Below are positions 51,805-60,734 of a stretch of DNA of 64,000 nucleotides, piece by piece. The notes beneath the pieces are model-generated. The model ran no database searches, had not been told where the DNA came from, and worked only from the letters and a program-made list of their open reading frames with translations. Position 1 is the first letter of the stretch. Each line of letters opens with the position of its first letter. The position numbers and the translations under genes are program-made. Source of the DNA: an uncultured Rikenellaceae bacterium (GTDB lineage: Bacteria > Bacteroidota > Bacteroidia > Bacteroidales > Rikenellaceae); assembly GCA_944321925.1 (NCBI GenBank), contig CALUND010000002.1, positions 1-64,000 of the forward strand, written 5' to 3'.

Positions 51805-52327
51805 ATTCCGATACAAACTCGACAAACGATGCCGCTACTACACGGCCGGAACGATCGTTCTTACGATCGCGATCTTCGCCGTGCTCTGTTTTTCAACCGT
51901 AAGCGGTTATCTTCCCGCCTGGTTCCTCTCCATCGCCTTGGCACTCATAGCGCTCTGCATGCTCTCCATTCCCCGCTTTGTCCGGACGACGAGCGAAGCG
52001 GTAGAGATCCACTGCCTGGTGGAGATCACCGTCATTCCGGTCGAAGAGATCCGCTCCGTACGTCCCGTGACCCAACAGGAACTCCGGCGAATCTATTTGT
52101 TGCTGGGAGCCTACGGTTTTTTCGGCTACTTCGGGTACTACCTCGATCTGAACAATTGGGACATCGTAAAAGTCTACGCTTCATCGTGGAATTACAACCA
52201 ACTGGTGATGATCGAAGACATCTACGAACAACGCTACCTGATTTCAGCCACACAACCCGCCGAACTGTGTGCATCGATCGAAAAAAGGCGTCTCGCCCAC
52301 CGATCTCGAGAATCTCAAGCCATTTAA
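51794..52327 (+). CDS. Membrane protein with PH-like domain
   Basis: A 177-residue protein. Two transmembrane helices in residues 18-57 (AGTIVLTIAIFAVLCF; WFLSIALALIALCML) are followed by a soluble domain (SEAVEIHCLVEITVIPVEEI, LISATQPAELCASIE) that resembles bacterial PH-domain proteins. Function is unknown. The soluble C-terminal domain faces the cytoplasm if both helices are correct. It overlaps ispD by 11 bp, so cotranslation is likely. Confidence 0.75.
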   Translation: MGNRFRYKLDKRCRYYTAGTIVLTIAIFAVLCFSTVSGYLPAWFLSIALALIALCMLSIPRFVRTTSEAVEIHCLVEITVIPVEEIRSVRPVTQQELRRIYLLLGAYGFFGYFGYYLDLNNWDIVKVYASSWNYNQLVMIEDIYEQRYLISATQPAELCASIEKRRLAHRSRESQAI

Positions 52328-52338
52328 TTACGAAAGAG

Positions 52339-52369
52339 TTGGCCGTTCGCTCTTTTTGAATTAACTTTG
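52339..52369 (+). promoter_or_regulatory. Promoter of lpxK
   Basis: TTGG at 52339-52342, 19 nt, TAACTTTG at 52362-52369, 16 bp before the lpxK ATG. Good match to the Bacteroidetes consensus, so lpxK is not wholly dependent on ispD transcription. Confidence 0.6.
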
Positions 52370-52385
52370 AAGCAGACGTTTCGCC

Positions 52386-53459
52386 ATGCTGAAAAGAATA
52401 CTCCTTACCCCGGCTTCCTGGATCTACCGAATGGTCATTGCCATCCGGCACCGGATGTTCGATGCGGATATTCTCCACAGCCGCAAATTCGACGTCCCGA
52501 TCATCTGCATCGGCAACCTCACCGTAGGCGGCACGGGCAAAACGCCCTTTGCAGAGATGCTGCTTGCCCATTTTCGCGACCACTACCATCCGGCTCTCCT
52601 CTCGCGCGGCTACGGACGCATAACACGAGGTTACCAGGAGGTCGAAACCGGCTCCTCGTACCGCAAGGTGGGCGACGAGCCGAAACAGATCAAACTGAAA
52701 TACCCGGATGTCGTCGTAGTAGTCTGCGAAGACCGCGTACAGGGCATCGAAGAGATTCTCCGACGCCACCCCGAAGTGGACCTCATTCTGATGGACGACG
52801 GATTCCAGCATCGCTACGTGGAGCCGAAAATCAACATCGTCCTGATCGACTACAATCGGCCCCTTTCGGAAGACCGGATGCTCCCGGCAGGAACTCTGCG
52901 CGACCTTCCTTCGCAGCTCCATCGTGCCCACTACGTCTGCATGACCAAATGTCCGGCAGGCATCAACCCGCTCGACCGCCGCATCATAAAAAAGGACCTG
53001 GGGCTCTATCCCTACCAGAGTCTCTTCTATACCCGTATCGTGAACGGAACCGTCCGGCCCATTTTCCCGGACGATGCGCCGGAAAAGGTTCCGGCCGGAA
53101 GCCCCGTAATCGCCATGGCCGCCATCGGGAACCCGAATCCATTTCTGGAGAGTCTGTCGAGCCGTTTCGAAGTGGTTGGACGTCTTTTTTTCCGGGACCA
53201 CCATCCCTATCGGGTCAGCGATCTGAAAAAAATGAAAGTTCTGCTCGACCGGGCCCCGCAGGGAACAGTAATTGTAACCACCGAAAAGGATGCCGTCAAA
53301 CTGAACGGAGCCAACAAAATCCCGAAAGAGATACGCGAAAGGCTCTATTTCCTGCCGATCCACATCTCTTTCATCGAAAATTCGAAAGAAAATTTCTTAC
53401 ATAAATTGGAATACGATGTTAGAACAAATCAAACAAACCGCCTCTTTTATCCGCGATAA
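52386..53459 (+). CDS. lpxK: Tetraacyldisaccharide 4'-kinase
   Basis: A 357-residue membrane-associated kinase that phosphorylates the 4'-position of the lipid A disaccharide. Signs are PASWIYRMVIAIRHRMFDAD, the Walker A GNLTVGGTGKTPFAEML (about residue 44), LLSRGYGRITRGY, LILMDDGFQHRYV and C-terminal KDAVKLNGANKIPKEIRERL. The 3' end overlaps the nucleoside phosphorylase gene by 44 bp. Confidence 0.93.
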   Translation: MLKRILLTPASWIYRMVIAIRHRMFDADILHSRKFDVPIICIGNLTVGGTGKTPFAEMLLAHFRDHYHPALLSRGYGRITRGYQEVETGSSYRKVGDEPKQIKLKYPDVVVVVCEDRVQGIEEILRRHPEVDLILMDDGFQHRYVEPKINIVLIDYNRPLSEDRMLPAGTLRDLPSQLHRAHYVCMTKCPAGINPLDRRIIKKDLGLYPYQSLFYTRIVNGTVRPIFPDDAPEKVPAGSPVIAMAAIGNPNPFLESLSSRFEVVGRLFFRDHHPYRVSDLKKMKVLLDRAPQGTVIVTTEKDAVKLNGANKIPKEIRERLYFLPIHISFIENSKENFLHKLEYDVRTNQTNRLFYPR

Positions 53460-54219
53460 GGTTCAGTTCGAACCGGAGGTGGGCATCATCCTCGGCACGG
53501 GGCTCGGCCAGCTGACCGAAAGCATCGAAGAACACGCCTCGCTGCCCTATACCGAGATACCGAACTTTCCCGTTTCGACCGTGGAAGGACACAAGGGACG
53601 CCTCATTTTCGGCATGCTGGGCGGTCGTCGCGTCGTCGCCATGCAGGGCCGTTTCCACTACTACGAAGGGTATTCGCCCCAACAGGTGGTATTCCCGGTG
53701 CGGGTGATGAAGCAGCTCGGCATCCGCTATCTTTTTGTCTCGAACGCCAGCGGCGGCATCAACCCCAGCTTCCGGATCGGCGATCTGATGATCATCACCG
53801 ACCACATCAACCTGATTCCCAATCCGTTGATCGGACCAAACGAGAAAGAGCTGGGAACCCGTTTCCCGGACATGCACAACTGCTACGACAAGGGTCTCAT
53901 CGCCAAAGCCACCGCCATTGCCGAAGCGGAAAACATCAAACTGCAATACGGCGTCTACGTGGGCGGCACCGGACCGACCTACGAAACGCAGGCCGAATAC
54001 CGCTACTTCAAGGCGATCGGAGGCGATGCAGCCGGCATGTCGACCACGCCGGAAGTGATCGCTGCACGCCACATGGAACTGCCCGTTTTCGCCGTCTCGG
54101 TGATCACGAATACCGGCCTGTCCGACGAAAAGGGAGACCACGAAGACGTACAGCGCCAGGGAGTCAAAGCAAGCGCACGCATGACCAAACTCTTCATCGA
54201 ACTGATCAAACAACTCTGA
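53416..54219 (+). CDS. punA: Purine-nucleoside phosphorylase
   Basis: A 267-residue trimeric-type PNP that cleaves inosine and guanosine with phosphate. Motifs: VGIILGTGLGQLTESIEE at the phosphate loop, GRFHYYEGYSPQQV, SNASGGINPSF, GTGPTYETQAEYRYFKAI and the Asn region VITNTGLSDEKGDHEDV. It starts 44 bp before the end of lpxK in a different frame. Confidence 0.95.
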   Translation: MLEQIKQTASFIRDKVQFEPEVGIILGTGLGQLTESIEEHASLPYTEIPNFPVSTVEGHKGRLIFGMLGGRRVVAMQGRFHYYEGYSPQQVVFPVRVMKQLGIRYLFVSNASGGINPSFRIGDLMIITDHINLIPNPLIGPNEKELGTRFPDMHNCYDKGLIAKATAIAEAENIKLQYGVYVGGTGPTYETQAEYRYFKAIGGDAAGMSTTPEVIAARHMELPVFAVSVITNTGLSDEKGDHEDVQRQGVKASARMTKLFIELIKQL

Positions 54220-54227
54220 CAAGCACC

Positions 54228-54704
54228 ATGATAAACAAAGTTATTCTCGTGGGGAACGTGGGTACCGATCCCGAAATCCGGACCCTCGAATCGGGCACCA
54301 AAGTGGCCCGTCTGCGGCTGGCTACCACCGAACGTATCTACAACCGGCAGACACAGGAGAGCAAAGAGTACACCGAATGGCATACGGTCGTTCTCTGGAG
54401 CGGACTGGCCGACGTAGCGGACCGTTACGTGAGAAAAGGGAGCCAACTCTACATCGAGGGCAGCATCCGTTCACGCGAATGGACCGACAAAGAGGGGACG
54501 AAACGCTACGGAGTGGAGATCGTGGCCAACGACATGAAACTGCTCGGACGACGCAACAACGATAACGCACAAACCGCTCCCACGAGCCCATCCGTTTCGG
54601 CAACCCCGAATCCGAATCCGGCAGCTTCGGCTCAAGCTCCGGCCGCATCGCCCCAGGCTCCGGCCGCGATCCCGGCCGAAGACCCCGACGATCTGCCGTT
54701 CTGA
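54228..54704 (+). CDS. ssb: Single-stranded DNA-binding protein
   Basis: A 158-residue SSB: OB fold in residues 1-108 (MINKVILVGNVGTDPEIRTL, TEWHTVVLWSGLADVA, GSQLYIEGSIRSREW), a flexible Pro/Ala-rich linker and the acidic tip DPDDLPF that recruits replication and repair proteins. Its gene begins 8 bp after punA and precedes recO. Confidence 0.96.
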   Translation: MINKVILVGNVGTDPEIRTLESGTKVARLRLATTERIYNRQTQESKEYTEWHTVVLWSGLADVADRYVRKGSQLYIEGSIRSREWTDKEGTKRYGVEIVANDMKLLGRRNNDNAQTAPTSPSVSATPNPNPAASAQAPAASPQAPAAIPAEDPDDLPF

Positions 54705-54725
54705 TCCCGTTGCAACGAGCCGTCG

Positions 54726-55451
54726 ATGAAAAGCTACAAGGCACGCGGCATCGTTTTGCACACCGTGCGGTATGGCGACAGTTCACTCATCGTCTACCTG
54801 TTGACCGATCTGCTCGGACGTCAGACCTACCTGGTACAGGGCGTCCGCAGCGCACGGAGCAAAGGAAACAAAGCCGCCCTCTTTCAGCCCATGTTCGTCG
54901 TGGAGTTCGAAGGAGTCGAATCGCCCCACGCCCAGATGCATCGCATGCGGGAAGTGCGCAACGCCTTCCCGCTTGCTGCTCTTGCTTTCGACGTGCGCAA
55001 AAGCACCATCTCCCTGTTCATGGCCGAGGTGCTCTATAAATTGGTCCGGGAGGTGGAACCCAACTCCCCTCTTTTCGATTTCGTCTGCCGAAGCGTCGTT
55101 GCCCTCAACCAGACAGAACGCGGCACGGCCAATTTCCATCTCTGGTTTCTCGTACAGCTCAGTTTCCATCTCGGGTTTTTCCCGGGCAATGAATACCGAG
55201 AGGGTAGTTTCTTCGACATACGCGAAGGGCTTTTTCTCACCCACACGAACTCCGATTCTCCGATTTTTTCCGCAGCGAACAGCCGTCTGCTCGGACAATT
55301 CATGCACACCGAAGCACAGGAGATCGACTCGATCGCTCTCTCGCGACGCGACAGAAGCGATTTTCTCAATTCGCTGTTGAGCTACTTCAGCTACCACCTC
55401 GATTCGATGCATGGCATCCGCTCGATCGATATTCTAAAGGAAGTATTCTGA
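54726..55451 (+). CDS. recO: DNA repair protein RecO
   Basis: A 241-residue RecO that helps load RecA on SSB-coated DNA. N-terminal OB fold: KARGIVLHTVRYGDSSLIVY, LLGRQTYLVQGVR. The helical C-terminal domain has VRKSTISLFMAEVLYKLVRE and RSDFLNSLLSYFSYHLDSMH. A zinc-finger cysteine set is not evident, as in many Bacteroidetes. It follows ssb directly, fitting their known partnership. Confidence 0.93.
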   Translation: MKSYKARGIVLHTVRYGDSSLIVYLLTDLLGRQTYLVQGVRSARSKGNKAALFQPMFVVEFEGVESPHAQMHRMREVRNAFPLAALAFDVRKSTISLFMAEVLYKLVREVEPNSPLFDFVCRSVVALNQTERGTANFHLWFLVQLSFHLGFFPGNEYREGSFFDIREGLFLTHTNSDSPIFSAANSRLLGQFMHTEAQEIDSIALSRRDRSDFLNSLLSYFSYHLDSMHGIRSIDILKEVF

Positions 55452-55496
55452 GTCACCTATACCCATCCGATTTCCCGAAAGCCGAGCAACAGGCTA

Positions 55497-55760
55497 TCAG
55501 CACTCTTCTTTTCGCATCAATGAGCTGAAAGTCATAGAGATCAAATCTTTTCGGAATTCGAGTCTCTTTTTGTTATCGGACAGTTGCCCCGTTTCGGTAT
55601 TACGCCTGTCGAGCCATCCGTTCCAATAACCATAAGCCATCAATGTGATCGCCTTGTCACGATCGTCAGGCGAAAACAGATCGAGTTCCTGCGCCACTTC
55701 CGAATCGAGAGCCATTTTGCGCAAGAACTCCGTCAAGCCCTTTTTCAAATCCTTCTCCAT
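55497..55760 (-). CDS. Small unknown protein
   Basis: An 87-residue helical, charged protein starting MEKDLKKGLTEFLRKMALDS, with WNGWLDRRNTETGQLSDNKK in the middle. No membrane segment. I recognise no family. The gene lies 46 bp from the end of recO on the opposite strand. Two minus-strand TAnnTTTG boxes (plus 55934-55941 and 55955-55962) could serve it, leaving a leader of about 170 nt. Confidence 0.6.
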   Translation of the reverse strand: MEKDLKKGLTEFLRKMALDSEVAQELDLFSPDDRDKAITLMAYGYWNGWLDRRNTETGQLSDNKKRLEFRKDLISMTFSSLMRKEEC

Positions 55761-56708
55761 GGGTTTTCATCATTTGAACACAACAACACACCTTTTCCCA
55801 AGCAGCCTTACGCTTTGTACGTCGGCTACTTCTCCTCTGTCCGCTTGTTGTCCTGCGCCCAATCAAGCTGCAAACCGTTTTAAAAAATTCTCAAAAGTTT
55901 GACAAGTAGACAACCATTCGACAACATCGTATCAAAGTTATCAAACAGTCATGCAAAGATACATATCCGCTCGAATTATAAAAATAATTTTGCTATCATC
56001 CAACCATTTACATGGACAATACCGACACTTTTCCACATTAGGAAAGTGTACAAGCATACTCAAACATGTCAATAATGGCAAAAAACATGCTTCAAACCGA
56101 CATCCATCAAACCGGAACAAGCAGACAGAGACATATCCAGGACAACCTGCTCGACCTGGCATTTCTCCAATCCATTATTTCACCTTACGATCTCCATTCC
56201 CGTATCAGGAATCGTATTTCACAATGCGGCCGGCCCCTAAAAGGCTGGTGGCACCGTAGACGGCCTGCAGATTGCCCGCATTGAAGCGGTCGAGGAAGTG
56301 GCCCCAGGGCCCTTTCCCGCCGATCGAGAGCAGCATCCCATCGGGATGGGATTCGATGATCCGACCCCGGGAATCGGCTTTTCCCAACACCAAACAATTC
56401 TCTCAACGATTTTATATCTTAAGCCCACAAGAACGATTTTACCCAACGGGGCCAACTCCATTTTCCACTCGTCAACCCGATACCGCACTTCGCATCACCC
56501 ACCCGACTCCGACTCTCCTATCTCTATTTTCTCATCCGACCTCCTACCCAAACAAACCTCATTTATTTTTCCATAGCCGTATAGTTCATCGTTTCAGCAC
56601 ACTACAAAGCCCGTCGACTATTTTTCTTCGTTTTTTTCCACCCGACATGCGCCTTCGTTTTGAAATTATTGCTACTTTTGTATCAATTGGAAAAATAATA
56701 ATCGAAGA
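55761..56708. other. Long AT-rich intergenic region before lipA
   Basis: 948 bp holding no confident gene apart from a possible minus-strand remnant at about 56205-56393. The first 300 bp and 56400-56708 are AT-rich; 56220-56400 is locally GC-rich and coding-like. A TACTTTTG -7-like box at 56673-56680 is the probable lipA promoter, with no clean -33 element. Confidence 0.5.
56205..56393 (-). pseudogene. Possible gene remnant
   Basis: A 62-codon minus-strand frame that reads like the C-terminal end of a real protein: GRIIESHPDGMLLSIGGKGP then WGHFLDRFNAGNLQAVYGAT, ending at TGA (plus 56205-56207). It is GC-rich, in contrast to the AT-rich flanks, and has no good start or conserved N-terminal part. 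I cannot name the parent family. It could equally be a small gene. Confidence 0.3.
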
Positions 56709-57593
56709 ATGCCTAAAGTCTATGACAAGGTACATGTTCAAATAAAACCCGATTGGCTCAAAATCAAACTCCCTACCGGCGAAGGATACGCCGAAGTGGA
56801 CCACATTGTCCGGCAACATGGCCTGCACACCATCTGCAGCAGCGGCAAGTGTCCCAACAAGGGGGAGTGCTGGAGCAGGCGTACAGCCACGTTCATGATT
56901 TTGGGCGACATCTGCACGAGAAGTTGTAAATTCTGTGCGACACAAACGGGCAGACCATTACCTACCGATTCGGGCGAACCCGAGAGGGTGGCCCATTCCA
57001 TCCATTTGATGGGGCTGAAACATGCCGTCATCACCTCCGTTACGCGGGACGATCTGCCGGACGGCGGCGCAGCGCATTGGGCCGCTGTCGTCGAAGCCGT
57101 ACGGAAAGAGAACCCCGACACGACCATCGAACTGCTCATCCCCGATCTGGATGCCCGGGAGGAGCTGATCGATATCGTTCTCGATTCCCATCCCGACATC
57201 GTAGGACACAACCTCGAAACCGTCGAACGGCTCACTCCCGAGGTACGCTCCCGCGCCCGTTACCGCACCAGCCTCCGGACCCTCGCCCACATCGCGGCAC
57301 GAGGATTCGTCGCAAAAAGCGGCCTGATGGTGGGCCTGGGCGAAAGCGAAAAAGAGCTGCTCGAAGCACTTGACGACCTGGCCGCAGCAGGCGTGAAGAT
57401 CATCACGCTCGGACAATACCTGCAACCTACGACAACACACTGGCCGGTGGCCCGGTACGTCACGCCGGAAGAGTTCAAACACTATCAGGATGAGGCCTAT
57501 GCCCGAGGATTCGCCTACGTGGCGAGTGCCCCGCTCGTGCGATCCTCTTACCTGGCCGAACAGGCGCTCGAAGCGTGTAAATGTAAACATTAA
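56709..57593 (+). CDS. lipA: Lipoyl synthase
   Basis: A 294-residue radical-SAM enzyme inserting the two sulfurs of lipoate into octanoyl domains. The auxiliary cluster binds C in HTICSSGKCPNKGECWSRR (residues about 37-55). The radical SAM cluster is CTRSCKFCATQTGRP (about residues 70-84). The C-terminal RSSY serine ligand is in LVRSSYLAEQAL. It is followed by lipB in the same orientation. Confidence 0.96.
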   Translation: MPKVYDKVHVQIKPDWLKIKLPTGEGYAEVDHIVRQHGLHTICSSGKCPNKGECWSRRTATFMILGDICTRSCKFCATQTGRPLPTDSGEPERVAHSIHLMGLKHAVITSVTRDDLPDGGAAHWAAVVEAVRKENPDTTIELLIPDLDAREELIDIVLDSHPDIVGHNLETVERLTPEVRSRARYRTSLRTLAHIAARGFVAKSGLMVGLGESEKELLEALDDLAAAGVKIITLGQYLQPTTTHWPVARYVTPEEFKHYQDEAYARGFAYVASAPLVRSSYLAEQALEACKCKH

Positions 57594-57611
57594 ACGAAAG
57601 GGGATGCGGCG

Positions 57612-58295
57612 ATGACGGAAATCGGATACAGAGACCTCGGAACGATCGACTACATCCCCTGCTGGAGCGAGCAAGAACGACTGTTCGCATCGCTTCTCGA
57701 GCAGAAGGGAGAGGGTCGAAGCCCGGAGCAGGCTGGCTGGCTGCTGCTCTGCGAACATCCCCATGTCTACACACTGGGGAAAAGCGGCCACGCCGAGAAT
57801 CTGCTCATTGACGAAGACCGGCTCCGCAAGTTGGGTGCAGAATTCCACCGCATCGATCGTGGCGGCGATATCACCTACCACGGTCCGGGCCAACTGGTCG
57901 GCTACCCCATTCTCGATCTGGAACGTTTCGGGCTCGGACTGAAAGACTACATACACGCCCTCGAACAGGTGGTGATCGAGACGGCCGGCGATTTCGGCAT
58001 CCGCGGAGAGCGCATCGACGGAGCCACGGGCGTCTGGGTAGAAGGCGGCGGACGACCGTTACGCAAACTGTGCGCAATAGGGGTTCGAAGCTCCCGTTTT
58101 ATTACCATGCACGGCTTCGCGCTCAACGTAAATACGGACCTCCGCTATTTTTCGTACATCAATCCGTGCGGATTCACGGATCGGGGCGTCACCTCAATCG
58201 CGTCGGAGACAGGTTCTCCGGTCGCCATGGTCAGTGTAAAAGAGTCGCTGATCGGACACATGGAAAAAATTATGAATTGTAAAATAATAAAATGA
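57612..58295 (+). CDS. lipB: Octanoyl-(acyl carrier protein):protein octanoyltransferase
   Basis: A 227-residue LipB that moves octanoyl groups from ACP to lipoyl domains. Motifs: HPHVYTLGKSGHAENLL, HRIDRGGDITYHGPGQLVGY (active-site region about residue 85) and the catalytic Lys followed by a Cys-containing LRKLCAIGVRSSRFITMHGF-type segment. It starts 18 bp after lipA. Together the two genes make and attach lipoate. Confidence 0.94.
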   Translation: MTEIGYRDLGTIDYIPCWSEQERLFASLLEQKGEGRSPEQAGWLLLCEHPHVYTLGKSGHAENLLIDEDRLRKLGAEFHRIDRGGDITYHGPGQLVGYPILDLERFGLGLKDYIHALEQVVIETAGDFGIRGERIDGATGVWVEGGGRPLRKLCAIGVRSSRFITMHGFALNVNTDLRYFSYINPCGFTDRGVTSIASETGSPVAMVSVKESLIGHMEKIMNCKIIK

Positions 58296-58301
58296 ATCAC
58301 C

Positions 58302-60056
58302 ATGCCAATCGAAAAAAAATGGGTGCTCAAGGAACAGGGTGACCCAAAGCTGGTGGCGGAACTCGCCACCCGGCTTGGTATTTCACCTGTTCTGAGCAAC
58401 TTACTCGTCCAGCGTGGCATAAGGAGCGAGGAGGAGGCGAAGCGTTTTTTCGCACCCCAGCTGAGCGATCTGCACGATCCGTTCCTGATGAAGGACATGG
58501 AGAAGGCGATCAAACGCATCAGTCAGGCGGTGAGAAAAGGCGAAACGATCATGGTCTACGGCGACTACGACGTCGACGGAACCACGGCCGTTGCCCTCGT
58601 CTACACTTTCCTCCGGAAATTGGGCCACAACAAGCTACTCTTCTACATCCCCGATCGTTACACCGAAGGATACGGCGTATCGCTGCAGGGCATCGACTAT
58701 GCGGAACGGAAAGGGGTCTCGCTGATCATTACCCTCGACTGCGGCATCAAAGCGGTCGAAAAGGTTGCGTACGCCAGCAAAAAAGGGATCGATTTCATCA
58801 TCTGCGACCACCATCTGCCGGGCGACGAGATTCCACATGCCGTAGCCGTGCTCGACTCGAAACAGAGCGACTGCAACTATCCGTTCAAAGAGCTCTCCGG
58901 CTGCGGCGTCGGATTCAAACTGGTGCAAGCCTACTGCCTGCACCACGACATTCCCTTCTCCACGATCGAACCGCTGCTCGACCTGGTTGCCGTGAGCATC
59001 GCCTCCGACATCGTGCCTCTGGTGGGAGAAAACCGCGTACTGGCATACTTCGGACTGAAACGCCTCAACGAAAAGCCTAACAAGGGACTGCACTCGATCA
59101 TCAAGATCTGCGGGCTCGACAAACACGTCATCACCATCGACGACATCGTCTTCAAGATCGGGCCGCGCATCAATGCGGCGGGACGCATGCGGGTCGATGA
59201 AGAGAGCGAAATCCATTCGGGAGGCCACTCGGCCGTCAACCTGATGATCGAACGCGACGACGCCACCGCCGAAGAGTTCGGCAGTCTGATCGACACCTTC
59301 AACAGCGACCGCAAAAGCATCGACCGCAGCGTTACGCAGGAGGCCCATGCCCTGATCGAGAGCAATCCAGAACTCAAGGCCCGCAAAAGCACCGTGATCT
59401 ACAATCCGAAATGGATGAAAGGAATCGTCGGTATCGTCGCCTCCCGCCTGATCGAGACCTACTACCGACCGACGGTCGTGCTGACCAAAAGCAACGGTTT
59501 CGCCACGGGTTCCGCCCGCAGCGTACCGGGATTCGACCTCTACCAGGCGGTAGAATCGTGTGCCGATCTGCTGGAGAACTTCGGCGGTCACATGTATGCC
59601 GCAGGCCTCACCCTGAAACCGGAAAACGTACCGGCTTTCACACAACGGTTCAACGACTATGTCGAAACCCACATCGAGCCGCAGATGCTGACCCCTCAGG
59701 TGGATATCGACGCCGAACTGCTTTTCAGCGACATTACGCCCCGTTTCCGGGCCGATCTGCTCCGTTTTCAACCTTTCGGACCGGGCAATACCGCTCCGGT
59801 ATTCGTCACGCGTGGCGTCAGCAACCGAGGCGATGCGAAACTGGTAGGTGCCGAACAGGAACACCTGAAGATGGATCTGGTACAGCGCGAGAAGCCCAAC
59901 ACTTCGATTCCGGCCATCGCTTTCCAGCAACCCACGCACTACGAATGGATTCGCAACGGCCGTCCGATCGATGTCTGCTACACCATCGTCGAGAACCACT
60001 ACCGCGGCACGGTCTCGCCCCAGCTCCGCATCAAAGACATCAAAACCTGTCTTTAA
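58302..60056 (+). CDS. recJ: Single-stranded-DNA-specific exonuclease RecJ
   Basis: A 584-residue 5'-3' ssDNA exonuclease. The DHH-domain motif is VYGDYDVDGTTAVALVYTFL (about residue 85), followed by LDCGIKAVEKVAYASKKGID and ICDHHLPGD (about 168). The DHHA1 domain carries FGGHMYAAGLTL (near 430), and the C-terminal OB fold is present. It starts 6 bp after lipB. Confidence 0.95.
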   Translation: MPIEKKWVLKEQGDPKLVAELATRLGISPVLSNLLVQRGIRSEEEAKRFFAPQLSDLHDPFLMKDMEKAIKRISQAVRKGETIMVYGDYDVDGTTAVALVYTFLRKLGHNKLLFYIPDRYTEGYGVSLQGIDYAERKGVSLIITLDCGIKAVEKVAYASKKGIDFIICDHHLPGDEIPHAVAVLDSKQSDCNYPFKELSGCGVGFKLVQAYCLHHDIPFSTIEPLLDLVAVSIASDIVPLVGENRVLAYFGLKRLNEKPNKGLHSIIKICGLDKHVITIDDIVFKIGPRINAAGRMRVDEESEIHSGGHSAVNLMIERDDATAEEFGSLIDTFNSDRKSIDRSVTQEAHALIESNPELKARKSTVIYNPKWMKGIVGIVASRLIETYYRPTVVLTKSNGFATGSARSVPGFDLYQAVESCADLLENFGGHMYAAGLTLKPENVPAFTQRFNDYVETHIEPQMLTPQVDIDAELLFSDITPRFRADLLRFQPFGPGNTAPVFVTRGVSNRGDAKLVGAEQEHLKMDLVQREKPNTSIPAIAFQQPTHYEWIRNGRPIDVCYTIVENHYRGTVSPQLRIKDIKTCL

Positions 60057-60105
60057 AAAACAGCCTCCGGGAGGAGAGGAAAAAGAGAGAAAAAAGCGTT
60101 CTGTT

Positions 60106-60137
60106 TTTGCATATTACGGTTTCGTACACTATATTTG
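60106..60137 (+). promoter_or_regulatory. Promoter of the rimP-nusA-infB operon
   Basis: TTTG at 60106-60109, 20 nt, TATATTTG at 60130-60137: near-ideal Bacteroidetes promoter. Transcription would begin near 60143, at the foot of a long hairpin. Confidence 0.85.
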
Positions 60138-60143
60138 CAGATG

Positions 60144-60186
60144 GAACGAGTATGGTTAGGGGACGATCAAGTCCCCTAACTCGTTC
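60144..60186 (+). promoter_or_regulatory. 5'-terminal leader hairpin of the rimP-nusA-infB transcript
   Basis: GAACGA (60144-60149) pairs with TCGTTC (60181-60186). After a 5-nt bulge, GTTAGGGGAC (60155-60164) pairs with GTCCCCTAAC (60171-60180) around a GATCAA loop. The hairpin begins right at the predicted transcription start and lies 41 nt before the rimP ATG. It has no T-tract, so it is not a simple terminator; it may stabilise the mRNA or bind a regulator. Confidence 0.75.
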
Positions 60187-60227
60187 AATATCAACACACT
60201 AAACAATACTCAAAGGAACTTTTGTCC

Positions 60228-60695
60228 ATGATCGACGCAACCAAAATCCGGGAACTGGCCCAGGAGAATCTGACACGCGACGACCTTTTTCTCGTCGACG
60301 TGCGGGTCTCGCCTGCCGGAGAGATCGAACTGACGATCGACAGCGACGGCTCCGTCTCCGTAGACGACTGCGTAGCCCTCAGTCGCACACTGGAAGAGAT
60401 CCTCGATCGCGACGAAGAAGATTTCTCGCTCACCGTCTCCTCGGCCGGTATCGGACAGCCGTTGCGGCTGCTGCGTCAATACCGCAAACTGGTCGGATCG
60501 CCTCTCGAAGTGGTGCTCGTCAACGGCACGAAAATCCGCGCGAAACTGACGGCAGCCGACGAAGAGGGGATCGAACTCTCCTACTCCGAAAAGGTGGCCG
60601 TACCGGGCAAAAAACGAAAAGAAGAGATCGAAGTGGTGAAACGATACGCTTTTACGGAGATCAAAACGGCGGTCGAATATCTCGATTTCAAATAA
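60228..60695 (+). CDS. rimP: Ribosome maturation factor RimP
   Basis: A 155-residue factor needed for 30S assembly. N-terminal alpha/beta domain IRELAQENLTRDDLFLVDVR, then DCVALSRTLEEILDRDEEDF and SLTVSSAGIGQPLRLLRQYR, with a C-terminal SH3-like domain. Gene order rimP-nusA-infB is widely conserved. Start is the ATG at 60228. Confidence 0.93.
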   Translation: MIDATKIRELAQENLTRDDLFLVDVRVSPAGEIELTIDSDGSVSVDDCVALSRTLEEILDRDEEDFSLTVSSAGIGQPLRLLRQYRKLVGSPLEVVLVNGTKIRAKLTAADEEGIELSYSEKVAVPGKKRKEEIEVVKRYAFTEIKTAVEYLDFK

Positions 60696-60734
60696 ACAAC
60701 GATTCCGAAAAACAAAAAACGCAATAGATTACAC

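Noticed and set aside
56066..56284. A 72-codon plus-strand frame before lipA
   Set aside because: Composition and start context are unconvincing and it ends in Arg/His-rich sequence read opposite the possible remnant.
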